Shown here one piece after another: positions 20,581 to 31,107 of a stretch of DNA of 58,504 bases; position 1 is the first letter of the stretch, and each line of letters begins with the position of its first letter. Both the position numbers and the translations under genes were made by a program. This stretch comes from Gammaproteobacteria bacterium (lineage in GTDB: Bacteria; Pseudomonadota; Gammaproteobacteria; Steroidobacterales; Woeseiaceae), in NCBI GenBank assembly GCA_018699395.1, contig JABIQN010000097.1:1-58504 (forward strand), given 5' to 3'. Under the pieces are notes generated by a model. That model did not search any database and was not told where the DNA came from. It worked only from the letters and a program-made list of their open reading frames with translations.

Positions 20581-21770
20581 CGATTCACAGCGCAACCTGG
20601 CCGTTCCCGGCGCGCATGAAAACAGAATTACAAATTGATTCTGTATTACTGATCATCGCGATGGCGCTGCTGATGGGCGGCTTTGTGATTCTCACGTCAG
20701 CATCGATATCAATCTCCAACAATACGGCGAACAATCCTTTTTTCTATATACAGCGGCAACTGGTTGCAGCTGCGATTGGCGCGGTGGCGGGGTTTATCTG
20801 TTTGTTCATTCCTATGCGGCTTTGGCGCAGCCTTGGCCCACTGATCTTGCTTGTTGGTTTCATGCTTCTAATAGTCGTTCTCATACCAGGAATTGGCCAT
20901 GAGGTGAATGGCAGCACTCGTTGGGTACGACTTGGCGTAATGAATCTTCAAGTATCAGAACCCGCGAGGCTCTGCTTTATTCTCTATCTTGCCGGATATC
21001 TAGTGAGACGTAACAAGTCGTTGCGTGAGGAGTTCACGGGTTTTCTGCGGCCGATGATTGTCCTGAGTCTGGCATGTGTCTTACTGCTGATGGAGCCAGA
21101 CCTCGGTGCCACCGTAGTGTTGCTAGCTACGGCGATGGTCATGATGTTTGTCGCTGGCGCACGAATTCGTGATTTTCTAGTATTCCTCGTAACCGCGGTG
21201 CTGGCACTGGTGGTTCTTGCTGTTGCATCGCCATATCGAATGCGGCGTATCACTGGCTTTCTTGATCCCTGGGCTGATCCATTTGATTCTGGCTTTCAGC
21301 TAACCCAGTCACTCATCGCTATCGGTCGTGGTGAGTGGTTTGGTGTCGGTCTTGGCGACAGTGTACAGAAGCTTTTTTACCTGCCTGAGGCGCATACCGA
21401 CTTCGTCTTTGCAGTGTATGCGGAGGAGTTCGGCTTACTGGGTTCATTCATATTGATTGCATTGTTCCTGGCACTACTTTGGCGTGTATTCAAACTCGCC
21501 ATGCGCGCTGCGGATGCGGAGCGGCTCTTTGAGGCATACATCGCGATAGGCCTTGGAGCCTGGCTTGGAATGCAGGCTTTCATCAATATCGGCGTAAACA
21601 TGGGCATGCTACCGACCAAGGGTTTGACGCTCCCACTAATTAGTTATGGGCGTAGCAGTCTGATTATAACGATGATTTGTATTGCTCTGCTGCTTCGCAT
21701 TCATCATGAACTGGCGGTCAATGCCAAGCCTGTAAATCGTAAACGTCGTGAGCGGAGCAAGACATTATGA
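20577..21770 (+). CDS. ftsW: Peptidoglycan glycosyltransferase FtsW (SEDS family)
   Basis: 397 residues with about ten membrane helices. It polymerises lipid II into glycan at the septum, working with FtsI. SEDS features are INGSTRWV-like VNGSTRWVRLG, QVSEPARL, LLLMEPDLGAT with the catalytic-region acidic residue, the loop EAHTDFVFAVYAEEFGLLG, and PTKGLTLPLISYGRSSL near the end. It starts at the ATGA overlap with murD and overlaps murG the same way. Confidence 0.96.
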   Translation: MTIHSATWPFPARMKTELQIDSVLLIIAMALLMGGFVILTSASISISNNTANNPFFYIQRQLVAAAIGAVAGFICLFIPMRLWRSLGPLILLVGFMLLIVVLIPGIGHEVNGSTRWVRLGVMNLQVSEPARLCFILYLAGYLVRRNKSLREEFTGFLRPMIVLSLACVLLLMEPDLGATVVLLATAMVMMFVAGARIRDFLVFLVTAVLALVVLAVASPYRMRRITGFLDPWADPFDSGFQLTQSLIAIGRGEWFGVGLGDSVQKLFYLPEAHTDFVFAVYAEEFGLLGSFILIALFLALLWRVFKLAMRAADAERLFEAYIAIGLGAWLGMQAFINIGVNMGMLPTKGLTLPLISYGRSSLIITMICIALLLRIHHELAVNAKPVNRKRRERSKTL

Positions 21771-22855
21771 GCTCGCGACCAATACTCATCATGGCAGGTG
21801 GAACAGGTGGCCACGTATATCCGGCCTTAGCGGTTGCACGCGCGCTACAGGCGAGTTCACGAGAAATTGTATGGCTTGGAACGCATCATGGATTGGAAGC
21901 GCGCATTATTCCTGAGACCGGCATCGATATGGAATGGATTAGCGTGAAGGGTCTGCGCCGAAAGGGTGCACTCGCTTTGATTATCGCTCCATTGCAACTT
22001 GGCTGGGCGTTACTCCAAGCGCTCGCTGTAATAATTCGTCGTCGTCCTGCTGCGGTTCTTGGCATGGGTGGATTCGCAAGTGGGCCTGGTGGTATTGCCG
22101 CTTGGTTGACTCGTCGGCCCCTCCTGATTCACGAGCAAAATGCAGCAGCAGGAATGACTAACCGTCTTTTGGCGCGTTTTGCTCAGGTTGTGCTGCAGGC
22201 TTTCCCGGACAGCTTTAATACCGATGTTGTCGCGGAAACTGTGGGTAATCCGGTTCGTGAAGATATTACTGCATTGCCGCTGCCTGCCGATCGTTACAGC
22301 AGCAGGCAGGGTCGCATGCGCCTACTGGTGCTAGGCGGTAGTCAGGGCGCATTAGCATTGAATCAGACAGTGCCCGCCGGACTCGGGTTGCTTGATCCTG
22401 AGGTTCGACCGGTCGTTCGTCACCAATGCGGTGAGCGGACATTGCAAGCGGCTGAAGAGGCCTATATCAGTCACGATGTCGATGTTGAATTGTTGCCATT
22501 TATTGAGGACATGGCCACCGTTTATGAATGGGCAGACTTGGTGGTTTGCCGGGCCGGTGCGTTAACGGTTGCTGAACTGTGCGCCGCTGGAGTACCGGCA
22601 CTATTCGTTCCTTATCCAACAGCCGTTGATGATCATCAAACCGCAAACGCGAAGCCGATGACTACAGCAGGCGCAGCCGCAATTATTCAAGAAAGTGAAT
22701 TGACACCGGAGCTGCTGGCGGACTTGCTTCGCGACTGGTTGCAGTCGCGCTCAGCTCTATTGGAAAAAGCGAACAAGGCGCGCGCATTGGCAAAATCCGA
22801 TTCATTGTCTCGCATAACCGAGCTGTGCCTCGAACAAGCTGGAGGTGTCTCATGA
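21767..22855 (+). CDS. murG: UDP-GlcNAc:undecaprenyl-PP-MurNAc-pentapeptide GlcNAc transferase
   Basis: 362 residues. A GT28-family peripheral membrane enzyme turning lipid I into lipid II. The N-terminal donor loop [40 protein letters not shown], the C-terminal [12 protein letters not shown] and [15 protein letters not shown] with [15 protein letters not shown] are standard. It overlaps murC by four bases. Confidence 0.97.
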   Translation: MSSRPILIMAGGTGGHVYPALAVARALQASSREIVWLGTHHGLEARIIPETGIDMEWISVKGLRRKGALALIIAPLQLGWALLQALAVIIRRRPAAVLGMGGFASGPGGIAAWLTRRPLLIHEQNAAAGMTNRLLARFAQVVLQAFPDSFNTDVVAETVGNPVREDITALPLPADRYSSRQGRMRLLVLGGSQGALALNQTVPAGLGLLDPEVRPVVRHQCGERTLQAAEEAYISHDVDVELLPFIEDMATVYEWADLVVCRAGALTVAELCAAGVPALFVPYPTAVDDHQTANAKPMTTAGAAAIIQESELTPELLADLLRDWLQSRSALLEKANKARALAKSDSLSRITELCLEQAGGVS

Positions 22856-24276
22856 TTAAGAAAATGCGACGCATCCATTACGTACATTTTGTTGGTATTG
22901 GCGGCTCTGGCATGTCAGGTATTGCAGAGGTGATGTTAAGCCTCGGATATGCAGTGCAGGGCTCTGATCTGAAGCCGAATAAACAGACAAAGCGCCTTGA
23001 AGATCAAGGTGCTACCGTATTCATTGGTCACGCTTCTGACAACATTCAAGATGCTGATGCCATAGTTGTTTCCAGCGCGGTCGATGAAACCAACCCCGAA
23101 GTTGCTGCTGCCAGAGAGCAACTGATGCCAGTCGTCAGTCGGGCAGAAATGTTGGCTGAGCTTATGCGCTTCAGATACTCGATCGCGGTTGCCGGTACAC
23201 ATGGTAAGACGACTACGACTAGTTTGATTGCCAGCATGTTGGCCGAAGGCGGTCTCGATCCGACCTTTGTAATTGGCGGCCGATTGAAGAGTGCGGATGC
23301 GAATGCCCGGCTGGGGCAGGGCGACTATCTGGTCGCGGAGGCAGACGAGAGTGATGCGTCGTTTGTTCATCTGAAGCCGATGCTCGCGGTTGTGACCAAC
23401 ATCGATGCAGACCATATGTCGACCTATGATGGCGATATCGAAAAACTAAAAAGTGGCTTCATTGAGTTTCTGCGTAACTTGCCATTTTATGGCCTGGCAG
23501 TTGTCTGCATTGACGATCCTGGCGTTAACGATGTACTCGCCGATATCGGCCGTTCGGTAACCTCTTATGGAATAAATGAAGACGCTGATGTTCGCGCGGT
23601 CAATATCATCTTTGATGCAGCAACTACTGAGTTCGATGTCATAAGAAAATCCAGCGAAGATAGTTTGCATATCAAGCTTCAGTTGCCGGGAATGCATAAC
23701 GTGCGTAATGCCCTAGCAGCAATCGCTGTAGCTAACGAATTGCAGGTCGGTAACGCTGCTATTGCAAAATCACTCGAAGAGTTCGAGGGAATTGATCGGC
23801 GCTTTCAACGCATGGGCGATATCAAAACTGCAGCCGGCACCATGATGCTGGTTGATGATTACGGTCACCACCCAACGGAAATCGCAGCAACCTTATCGGC
23901 GGCGCGGTCGGGATGGCCTGATAAGCGTGTCGTTCTAGTTTTTCAGCCACATCGTTACTCGCGAACTCTTGACTTAATGGAGGATTTTGCGACCGTACTC
24001 TCTGATGCTGATGTGTTGGTATTGCTTAACGTCTACGCAGCGGGTGAAGAGCCCATCGCTGGCGCCGATGGGCGAGCAATGGCTCGCGCTGTTCGGACGC
24101 GTGGATCTGTCGAACCGGTATTCATTGAGTCGTTTGATGCCTTGCAATCGGTTCTGCTGGACTTGCTGGAGGACGATGATCTTTTGCTGACCATGGGTGC
24201 GGGTGACATCGGCACTTATGCGGCGAAACTTCCCGATCTGATCAATGAAGGGCCGGCATTGAAGGTGTACAAATGA
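22852..24276 (+). CDS. murC: UDP-MurNAc:L-alanine ligase
   Basis: 474 residues. It adds the first amino acid to UDP-MurNAc. [15 protein letters not shown] starts the nucleotide-fold domain, the ATP loop is GTHGKTTT (115-122), then EADESDASF and [11 protein letters not shown]. The C-terminal domain has [10 protein letters not shown] and FQPHRYSR. The ATG at 22852 overlaps the murG stop and has GGAGG close upstream; the longer frame from 22825 is rejected. Confidence 0.97.
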   Translation: MIKKMRRIHYVHFVGIGGSGMSGIAEVMLSLGYAVQGSDLKPNKQTKRLEDQGATVFIGHASDNIQDADAIVVSSAVDETNPEVAAAREQLMPVVSRAEMLAELMRFRYSIAVAGTHGKTTTTSLIASMLAEGGLDPTFVIGGRLKSADANARLGQGDYLVAEADESDASFVHLKPMLAVVTNIDADHMSTYDGDIEKLKSGFIEFLRNLPFYGLAVVCIDDPGVNDVLADIGRSVTSYGINEDADVRAVNIIFDAATTEFDVIRKSSEDSLHIKLQLPGMHNVRNALAAIAVANELQVGNAAIAKSLEEFEGIDRRFQRMGDIKTAAGTMMLVDDYGHHPTEIAATLSAARSGWPDKRVVLVFQPHRYSRTLDLMEDFATVLSDADVLVLLNVYAAGEEPIAGADGRAMARAVRTRGSVEPVFIESFDALQSVLLDLLEDDDLLLTMGAGDIGTYAAKLPDLINEGPALKVYK

Positions 24277-25175
24277 TGGCTGCCGCAAGAGACTTAAGTG
24301 TGCAAGGTGAGTTGCGCTACGAAGAGTCGATGAGTCGACATACGTCGTGGCGTGCGGGCGGCCCCGCGGAAATCTTCTTTGTACCAGCTAGCATCAAAGA
24401 TCTCTCCGAATTCCTCAGAGAGCTGGACGCAGACACACCCATTTTCTGGCACGGCGTTGGCAGCAACCTCTTGGTTCGTGATGGTGGCTTGCCGGGTGTT
24501 GTCGTGTCAGCGACTAAGATTTTGCGTAACCTCGAGCGCACGGATCATTACCTTGTAAGTGCTGGCTCTGGATTGCCTTGTACACAGTTGGCGCGACAAT
24601 GTGTTCGATGGGAGTTGGGGCCATCAGAGTTTTTCGCTGGCATACCAGGGACTGTTGGTGGTGCGCTTGCAATGAATGCTGGTGCGCACGATGGAGAAAC
24701 CTGGAAGCACGTTGAATCGGTGCGAACGATTGATCGTAATGGCGATATTCACGAACGAGCACCAGATGAATACGCGGTTGGCTACCGCAGCGTGACTGGC
24801 CCAGCAAACGAGTGGTTTCTGGGTGCGACATTCCGCTTTGACGCGGATGCTAAGCCCAGCCTTGATAACATGAACATGATGTTGGAGCGTCGAAAGATGA
24901 CGCAACCGCTAGGACTACCAAGCTGCGGATCAGTTTTCAGGAATCCAAAGGGTGATCATTCGGCACGCCTTATTGAAGCTGCAGGGTTGAAGGGTTGTCG
25001 AATCGGCGGAGCAGAGGTTTCCGAAAAGCATGCAAACTTCATCATCAATCGAGAGAATGCCTCAGCAACGGATATTGAAGAACTCATCGAACATGTTCGA
25101 CAGACAGTAATCGACGAACATGGAGTGAGCTTGATACATGAAGTGTGCATCGTCGGGGAGCGACTCGATGATTAA
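24273..25175 (+). CDS. murB: UDP-N-acetylenolpyruvoylglucosamine reductase (type I-like, short)
   Basis: 300 residues. An FAD enzyme reducing the MurA product to UDP-MurNAc with NADPH. FAD-binding segments are [15 protein letters not shown] and [12 protein letters not shown], and then [19 protein letters not shown]; the proton-donor serine region is CGSVFRNP, and [12 protein letters not shown] is near the end. Its length is like the shorter B. subtilis-type enzymes rather than the 342-residue E. coli form. It overlaps murC and ddlB. Confidence 0.95.
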   Translation: MMAAARDLSVQGELRYEESMSRHTSWRAGGPAEIFFVPASIKDLSEFLRELDADTPIFWHGVGSNLLVRDGGLPGVVVSATKILRNLERTDHYLVSAGSGLPCTQLARQCVRWELGPSEFFAGIPGTVGGALAMNAGAHDGETWKHVESVRTIDRNGDIHERAPDEYAVGYRSVTGPANEWFLGATFRFDADAKPSLDNMNMMLERRKMTQPLGLPSCGSVFRNPKGDHSARLIEAAGLKGCRIGGAEVSEKHANFIINRENASATDIEELIEHVRQTVIDEHGVSLIHEVCIVGERLDD

Positions 25176-26169
25176 GTCCATGGGGGCATTTGAGCAACGC
25201 AGTATGATTACAGACGCATCCGATTTTGGGCGCGTTGCGGTTATGCTTGGTGGCGATTCCAGCGAGCGGGAAGTATCGCTTAACAGCGGTGCGGCAGTGC
25301 TAAAGGCGCTGCAATCGAAGGATGTTGATGCGCACGCTTGGGATCCTGCCGAGAAATCGATGGCTGAATTCGGCGACGCTGGATTCGATCGAGCCTGGAT
25401 AGCGTTACACGGTCCCGGTGGTGAAGACGGCATGTTGCAAGGTGCGTTGCAATGGCTGAATGTTCCGTATACGGGAAGTGGCGTAATGGCATCAGCTATC
25501 GCTATGGATAAAGTACGAAGCAAACATCTATTTTGCGCAGCTGATATACCGACACCTGATTATGCCGTCGCGCGATCTCTTGCGGAGGCTTCCGTCGCGG
25601 CCGAGCAGATCGGATTTCCCCTGATCATCAAGCCCTCGGGGCAGGGCTCCAGTGTTGGCATGTCAAAAGTGTTCGAGCGGCCGGAACTCAACAAAGCTTT
25701 TGATGTGGCGCTGTTGTACGGCGACACAGTGCTTATCGAGAAGTGTATTAACGGTGACGAATTTACCGTGTCGGTTCTTCAGGGTCAGGCATTGCCGAGC
25801 ATTCGAATCGTTACACCGCGTGTTTTTTACGACTACCGCGCCAAATACGAATCTGATCGCACGGAATATGTTTGTAAAGGGACCTCAAGTGACGACGAGG
25901 AGCAACGCTATGCGGATCTTGCTATTGCTGCATTCGACGAATTGGGTTGCAGTGGTTGGGGTCGGGTAGATTTTATGACTGGCTCAGACGGCCAGCCGCT
26001 AGTGCTTGAAGTGAATACAGTGCCGGGCATGACAAGTCACAGCCTGGTGCCGATGGCGGCACAACGAGACGGCATCGATTTTGCTGAATTGTGCTGGAGA
26101 ATTCTGGAAACGAGTTTTGTCGCTGGCCAAATAGAAAACAACGTTGAGGTAGCCGCACATGGTGCTTAA
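25168..26169 (+). CDS. ddlB: D-alanine--D-alanine ligase
   Basis: 333 residues from the ATG at 25168. An ATP-grasp enzyme making the D-Ala-D-Ala dipeptide for MurF. AVMLGGDSSEREVSLNSG, LHGPGGEDGMLQG, KPSGQGSSVGMSKV, CSGWGRVDFM and EVNTVPGMTSHSLVP are family blocks. The chosen start overlaps the murB stop and has GGGGAG seven bases upstream; an ATG at 25204 is the other option and fits other Ddl lengths as well. Confidence 0.94.
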   Translation: MIKSMGAFEQRSMITDASDFGRVAVMLGGDSSEREVSLNSGAAVLKALQSKDVDAHAWDPAEKSMAEFGDAGFDRAWIALHGPGGEDGMLQGALQWLNVPYTGSGVMASAIAMDKVRSKHLFCAADIPTPDYAVARSLAEASVAAEQIGFPLIIKPSGQGSSVGMSKVFERPELNKAFDVALLYGDTVLIEKCINGDEFTVSVLQGQALPSIRIVTPRVFYDYRAKYESDRTEYVCKGTSSDDEEQRYADLAIAAFDELGCSGWGRVDFMTGSDGQPLVLEVNTVPGMTSHSLVPMAAQRDGIDFAELCWRILETSFVAGQIENNVEVAAHGA

Positions 26170-26971
26170 GCAAGCCAATAGACGTAAGAAGAAAGCCACG
26201 CCACGCATGCAGTGGCCGAAGATTCGAATAGGCAAGATACTTACACCGTTTTTTGTGATCACCATGGTGGCAGCTATCTACCAGTTGAGTCTCACAATGC
26301 TCGACAGAGAGATCACATCCATCGAGATCAGCGGACCATTTCAGCGAGTCACTGCTTTGCATATTGAAGATGCCATAAGTGAAGAGATCGACGCTGGTTT
26401 TGTTGGCGCTGACATCGATCGGATTCAGGATTTGATCGTTGCGCTGCCGTGGATCGATCAGGCACGTGTCGCTCGCCACTGGCCAAATCGAATATCGATC
26501 ACCGTCACCGAGCAGGTTCCCGCTGCAGCGTGGGGCGACAAGGGCCTTCTGAATACGCGTGGTGAATTATTCATTGACGAGTCACGTCATGTGCCAGCTG
26601 AATTGCCGAGACTCAGTGGGCCAGATACTAGTTCTACCGAAGTTGCTACACGCTATCTGGCTGTTCGCGAACAACTGATTCCAAGGGGGCTGGACGTTCG
26701 CCGAGTTCACCTCGATGCGCGTGGCTCTTGGGAAATGACTCTTGGCAATGGAATTGATGTTCGCTTGGGTAGAAAAGCTGTTGCTGATCGAACGGACCTT
26801 TTTCTTAATGTTGTCGCGGACATCATCACCAGCCGTGGAAAGGAAATCGACTATGTCGATATGCGATACGGAAATGGCTTCACGATTGGCTGGAAAGGTA
26901 GTTCGCCGACACCAGTAAGTGATCCAGAAAGGGCCAAGCAGGAAATGCTTGCAGCCAGAGGAATAAATTGA
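26159..26971 (+). CDS. ftsQ: Cell division protein FtsQ
   Basis: 270 residues. A bitopic division protein that links early and late divisome parts through FtsL and FtsB. A basic cytoplasmic N-terminus (RRKKKATPR) is followed by one membrane helix (about 25-45), then a POTRA domain with LPWIDQARVARHWPNRISITVTEQVPA-type pattern (the LPW-W-P core) and the beta domain. Position between ddlB and ftsA is canonical. Confidence 0.93.
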   Translation: MVLKQANRRKKKATPRMQWPKIRIGKILTPFFVITMVAAIYQLSLTMLDREITSIEISGPFQRVTALHIEDAISEEIDAGFVGADIDRIQDLIVALPWIDQARVARHWPNRISITVTEQVPAAAWGDKGLLNTRGELFIDESRHVPAELPRLSGPDTSSTEVATRYLAVREQLIPRGLDVRRVHLDARGSWEMTLGNGIDVRLGRKAVADRTDLFLNVVADIITSRGKEIDYVDMRYGNGFTIGWKGSSPTPVSDPERAKQEMLAARGIN

Positions 26972-28210
26972 ATGTCTAAAAGACCTGACAAAAATCTGAT
27001 TGTCGGACTCGACATTGGCACTTCGAAAGTGGTGGCGATTGTTGGCGAAGTGAATGAAGACAGCGAAATAGAGATCGTCGGAATTGGTACGCACCCTTCA
27101 CGCGGCCTGAAGAAAGGTGTTGTCGTTAACATCGAGTCAACGGTGCATTCGATTCAACGTGCCGTGGAGGAAGCGGAGCTGATGGCAGGTTGCGATATTC
27201 ACTCGGTGTATACAGGAATCGCGGGCAACCATATTCGTAGTCTCAATTCGCACGGTATCGTTGGGATCAGAGACTCCGAAGTTAGTGCCAGCGACGTCGA
27301 TAGAGTTATCGATGCCGCGCGTGCAGTGGCTATTCCTGCTGACCAGAAGATATTGCATATCCTTCCACAGGAGTTCGTCATCGACAAGCAGGAGGGTATT
27401 CGCGAGCCCATCGGTATGTCGGGTGTTCGTCTTGAGGCGAAAGTGCATATGGTCACCGGCGCCGAAAGTGCCGCACAGAATATTGTTAAGTGCGTGAAAC
27501 GATGTGGTCTCGAAGTTGACGACATCGTCCTTGAGCAGCTGGCGTCTAGTTATGCAGTTCTGACAGACGATGAAAAGGAGCTTGGATCTTGCATCGTGGA
27601 TATCGGCGGTGGCACCACTGATATAGCTGTGTTCCTTGGCGGTGCTATTCAGCATACGGCGGTCATACCGATCGCGGGCGATCAGGTTACCAATGATATC
27701 GCTGTATCGATGCGAACGCCGACGCAATACGCAGAAGAGATAAAAATTAAGTATGCCTGTGCGTTGTCGCAGCTGGCCAATCCGGACGAAACGATCGAAG
27801 TCCCAAGTGTCGGCGAACGCCCACCACGGCGACTGGCCCGTCAAACACTCGCTGAAATTGTCGAACCCCGCTACGAAGAACTCTTTGGGCTGGTCCGAGA
27901 TGAGTTGCGTCGCAGCGGATTTGAAGAACTAATCGCGGCCGGCATAGTTATCACCGGTGGCAGCGCAAAAATGGAAGGTGCGGTGGAGCTCGCGGAAGAG
28001 GTCTTCCATATGCCCGTACGACTCGGGTCACCACAATATGTTGAAGGATTGATTGATGTCATACGCAATCCGATCCACGCCACAGGTGTTGGTTTATTGC
28101 TATACGGTTTCGAAAATATTTCACGCCGGGATCGGCGCAGCACACCGATCGGCGGCAACTTAGGGAAAATTTGGGAGCGCATAACATCGTGGTTCCAAGG
28201 CCAATTTTAA
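26972..28210 (+). CDS. ftsA: Cell division protein FtsA
   Basis: 412 residues. The actin-like ATPase tethering FtsZ to the membrane. LIVGLDIGTSKVVAIVGE starts the phosphate-1 region; the inserted 1C domain follows; VDIGGGTTDIAVF is phosphate-2 and GIVITGGSAKMEG the adenosine motif. The C-terminal amphipathic membrane-targeting helix ends near LGKIWERITSWFQGQF. It directly follows ftsQ. Confidence 0.97.
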   Translation: MSKRPDKNLIVGLDIGTSKVVAIVGEVNEDSEIEIVGIGTHPSRGLKKGVVVNIESTVHSIQRAVEEAELMAGCDIHSVYTGIAGNHIRSLNSHGIVGIRDSEVSASDVDRVIDAARAVAIPADQKILHILPQEFVIDKQEGIREPIGMSGVRLEAKVHMVTGAESAAQNIVKCVKRCGLEVDDIVLEQLASSYAVLTDDEKELGSCIVDIGGGTTDIAVFLGGAIQHTAVIPIAGDQVTNDIAVSMRTPTQYAEEIKIKYACALSQLANPDETIEVPSVGERPPRRLARQTLAEIVEPRYEELFGLVRDELRRSGFEELIAAGIVITGGSAKMEGAVELAEEVFHMPVRLGSPQYVEGLIDVIRNPIHATGVGLLLYGFENISRRDRRSTPIGGNLGKIWERITSWFQGQF

Positions 28211-28251
28211 TAATAGAAGTATCACAAGTTTAAAAAGCGGAGGAAAACTCA

Positions 28252-29394
28252 ATGTTTGAATTAATGGATGCGCACAGTTCGACAGCTGTCATCAAAGTCA
28301 TCGGTGTCGGCGGCGGCGGCGGTAACGCAGTAGCGCACATGCTGGAAACCGGCATCGAGGGTGTCGATTTCATCTGTGCCAACACAGACTCGCAAGCACT
28401 ACAAGGATCGCGCGTGCGAACGTCATTACAGATTGGTTGCAATATTACGAAGGGACTCGGTGCTGGCGCTGATCCTGACATTGGCCGTCAGGCGGCAATG
28501 GAAGATCGCGATCGTATTCTCGAGGTTATCGAAGGCGCAGACATGCTGTTCATCACGGCCGGCATGGGCGGCGGCACTGGAACAGGGGCGGCACCGATCG
28601 TTGCACAGGTTGCTAAGGAACTGGGTATTCTGACGGTCGCAATTGTTACCAAACCTTTCGAGATGGAAGGTAGTAAACGCATGCAAATCGCGGATCACGG
28701 TATCGCGGAACTCGGTAAGTATGTCGATTCGCTTATTACTATTCCAAATGAGAAGCTGCTTACTGTTCTTGGTGGTGAGACAACTCTGCTCGATGCTTTC
28801 CGTTCGGCAAATCAGGTGTTGCAAGGTGCAGTTCAAGGTATTGCTGAACTGATTACTCGGCCAGGCCTGATCAATGTCGATTTTGCAGACGTGCGAACAG
28901 TAATGTCTGAGATGGGTATGGCAATGATGGGATCAGGTACATCGTCGGGTGAGGATCGTGCTCGGGAAGCGGCCGAAGCCGCAGCGTCCAGTCCATTGCT
29001 TGAAGACATTAACTTGGCAGGCGCGAACGGCATCCTAGTAAACGTTACGGCAGGTATGGACTTGTCGATTGGCGAATTCCAGGAAGTTGGTAACGCGGTG
29101 AAGGAATACACATCACCTGATGCCACAGTTGTTATCGGTACGGTTATTGATCCGGAAATGACTGATCGTATCCGCGTAACGGTTGTCGCAACGGGTCTCG
29201 GCCACCAATCAGCCAACGTTGAAGCACCGATGCGTATTGTGCGTCAGTCGGTCACTCAAACCGAACCTAACTACCAGACGCTGGATAAGCCGACGGTGCA
29301 ACGACAACGTGCTGTTGGTGATAGACTGGAGGCGAATGGTCTGCAGGAGGAGTTGCTTGATATTCCAGCGTTCCTGCGCCGTCAAGCTGACTAA
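28252..29394 (+). CDS. ftsZ: Cell division GTPase FtsZ
   Basis: 380 residues. The tubulin-like protein forming the division ring. The GTP signature GGGTGTG is at 106-112; [10 protein letters not shown] starts the fold, and the T7 loop region shows [12 protein letters not shown] short linker precedes the C-terminal anchor [12 protein letters not shown], which binds FtsA, ZapD and others. AGCGGAGGA lies close before the ATG, a strong ribosome site fitting high expression. Confidence 0.98.
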   Translation: MFELMDAHSSTAVIKVIGVGGGGGNAVAHMLETGIEGVDFICANTDSQALQGSRVRTSLQIGCNITKGLGAGADPDIGRQAAMEDRDRILEVIEGADMLFITAGMGGGTGTGAAPIVAQVAKELGILTVAIVTKPFEMEGSKRMQIADHGIAELGKYVDSLITIPNEKLLTVLGGETTLLDAFRSANQVLQGAVQGIAELITRPGLINVDFADVRTVMSEMGMAMMGSGTSSGEDRAREAAEAAASSPLLEDINLAGANGILVNVTAGMDLSIGEFQEVGNAVKEYTSPDATVVIGTVIDPEMTDRIRVTVVATGLGHQSANVEAPMRIVRQSVTQTEPNYQTLDKPTVQRQRAVGDRLEANGLQEELLDIPAFLRRQAD

Positions 29395-29448
29395 GGTCAC
29401 TGTAGTCCGAGCAGTCTGATTACTTGGGGCAGATAATTCCGCTTGTTG

Positions 29449-29466
29449 GCCCGGATTCGTCCGGGC
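29449..29466 (+). terminator. Hairpin between ftsZ and lpxC
   Basis: GCCCGGA (29449-29455), a TTCG tetraloop and TCCGGGC (29460-29466) make a very stable stem. There is no T-run after it, so it may be a partial terminator or an mRNA end-protecting hairpin for ftsZ. Confidence 0.55.
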
Positions 29467-29588
29467 TAGCTGTCTACTTGGATCTGGTAATAAACTTCTC
29501 GAATTATGATGCATATTAATTGTCTAACAAATTGAATTTATAAGACTTTTTGGAAGATGAACCCAATTATGATAATCTTTGCCGCGAA

Positions 29589-30497
29589 ATGCTAAGACAA
29601 CGAACTTTAAAAACAACGATTCGGGCTACCGGAGTTGGACTGCATACGGGCGTGAAGGTCTATATGACTTTGCGGCCGGCAGCCGTAAATTCAGGCATCA
29701 CTTTTCATCGCGTTGATTTGGAAGAGCCGGTCGCCATACCAGCTGATCCAAGGTTGGTCGGTGAAACCATGCTTGGTACGACGCTAGTAAAAGATGGCGT
29801 CAAAGTCGCGACAGTGGAGCATTTATTGTCGGCATTGGCGGGCCTTGGTATCGATAATCTGCACGTCGATCTGTCGGGACCCGAAGTTCCGATCATGGAC
29901 GGTAGCGCTGGACCATTTGTTTTTCTCTTGCAATCTGCTGGAATCGAAGAGCAAAACGCAGCCAAAAAATTGATTCGGATCAAGAAAAAAATACGCGTAG
30001 AGGATGGCGATAAGTGGGTTGAGCTTTTGCCATTTAATGGTTTTAAGGTAGACTTTGAGGTGTATTTCAATCACCCCGTCTTTAATAAACTAAGTCAGCA
30101 AGCGACAATCGATTTCTCATCGACGTCTTTTCTTAAGGAAGTTAGTCGAGCAAGGACCTTTTGCTTCTTACGCAACGTAGAGGCTTTGCGCGAACAAAAT
30201 CTCACCTTAGGCGGCAGTATGAATAACGCCATCGTTCTTGACGATTACCGTATTCTTAATGAAGATGGTCTTCGCTATGCGAACGAATTCGTCATTCATA
30301 AGATTCTCGATGTGATTGGTGATGCCTACTTGCTTGGTCATAACCTCGTTGGTGAAATTCGTGCGTACAAGTCGGGTCATGATCTAAACAACACATTGTT
30401 CCGAGCGATGCTCGAAGATGAAAGTGCGTGGGAAGTGGTTACCTTCGACGACCCAAACAAAGCGCCCATTTCGTATGCGACTGCGTTATACGCTTGA
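29589..30497 (+). CDS. lpxC: UDP-3-O-acyl-N-acetylglucosamine deacetylase
   Basis: 302 residues. The zinc enzyme of the committed lipid A step. [15 protein letters not shown] starts it; the zinc ligand H78 is in [19 protein letters not shown] holds the active-site region, and HKILDVIGD carries the other zinc ligands. The ATG at 29589 matches the family start; the frame is open to 29550 but adds no family sequence. It closes the dcw cluster, convergent with dciA with a three-base gap. Confidence 0.96.
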   Translation: MLRQRTLKTTIRATGVGLHTGVKVYMTLRPAAVNSGITFHRVDLEEPVAIPADPRLVGETMLGTTLVKDGVKVATVEHLLSALAGLGIDNLHVDLSGPEVPIMDGSAGPFVFLLQSAGIEEQNAAKKLIRIKKKIRVEDGDKWVELLPFNGFKVDFEVYFNHPVFNKLSQQATIDFSSTSFLKEVSRARTFCFLRNVEALREQNLTLGGSMNNAIVLDDYRILNEDGLRYANEFVIHKILDVIGDAYLLGHNLVGEIRAYKSGHDLNNTLFRAMLEDESAWEVVTFDDPNKAPISYATALYA

Positions 30498-30500
30498 TTT

Positions 30501-30800
30501 CTAACTCTGACTAACCCGAATTCGGCAGGTATGAGCCGTGACGCCTGCTGTTTTTGCCGCCGCAAGCAAAATTTCAGTTTCATAACGCAAGCGTGACGCC
30601 CAAGCCGATGAAGCACATATAACCACCAATTCACCATCTTCCCTGACATTTGCGGCAACAATGGCACTTCTGTCGGACTCGGGCAGAGCATTACTGAGAA
30701 CGTCGGTGAGCTCTCCCATGCGTCGAGCACGGTTAATGAGATCACCTAAGTCCCCGTCGTTACTGGGATTTAGAATATTCTTGAGCTTGCTGGTGGTCAT
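30501..30800 (-). CDS. dciA: DUF721 protein, DciA-type replicative helicase operator
   Basis: 99 residues. DUF721 proteins (DciA) help load DnaB helicase in bacteria without DnaC. The middle holds the small domain with DGELVVICASSAWASRLRYE, the family's conserved W-x2-L-R region. The N-terminal 35 residues are probably flexible. Location between lpxC and the M23-secA pair is usual in many gammaproteobacteria. No ribosome site is evident before the ATG. Confidence 0.85.
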   Translation of the reverse strand: MTTSKLKNILNPSNDGDLGDLINRARRMGELTDVLSNALPESDRSAIVAANVREDGELVVICASSAWASRLRYETEILLAAAKTAGVTAHTCRIRVSQS

Positions 30801-30838
30801 GATAATGTGACGTAGTTAGCGCTTCTATCCTCTTTCAA

Positions 30839-30852
30839 GTGACCAAGGTCAC
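30839..30852. promoter_or_regulatory. 14-bp palindrome in the dciA-M23 divergent spacer
   Basis: GTGACC-AA-GGTCAC is a perfect palindrome 39 bases upstream of dciA, in the size range of a dimeric regulator site. The 307-base spacer (30801-31107) also has ACGGAC/GTCCGT (31032-31048, five-base loop) and a weak TTGCAC-N17-TAGAGG (31060-31088) before the M23 gene. No convincing gene is seen in it. Confidence 0.35.
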
Positions 30853-31107
30853 CGTTCCCGGAGCCTCGCCTTGTAATGATTTCCGACATTATGCATAGTT
30901 TCGCTCTCAATAAAGGCATACCCGTTGAAAAGCGTGGTCGCAAATCCACCGATCTGCGGGAAATTCCTAAGGCAGCGGGGCTACCGAAGTGAGCGCGGAC
31001 AGCAAGTTTGTAACAACGAGAACAAGTGAATACGGACTAATTGTCCGTGACTTCGCAACTTGCACAATACCGATGCGATCGATAGAGGCGCGTCTGGGAC
31101 GCACTAA

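Noticed and set aside
27137-27844. 235-codon minus-strand ORF
   Set aside because: Antisense shadow of ftsA; no recognised domain.
30891-30992. 33-codon plus-strand ORF between dciA and the M23 gene
   Set aside because: No ribosome site, no domain or membrane pattern, and composition not clearly coding.
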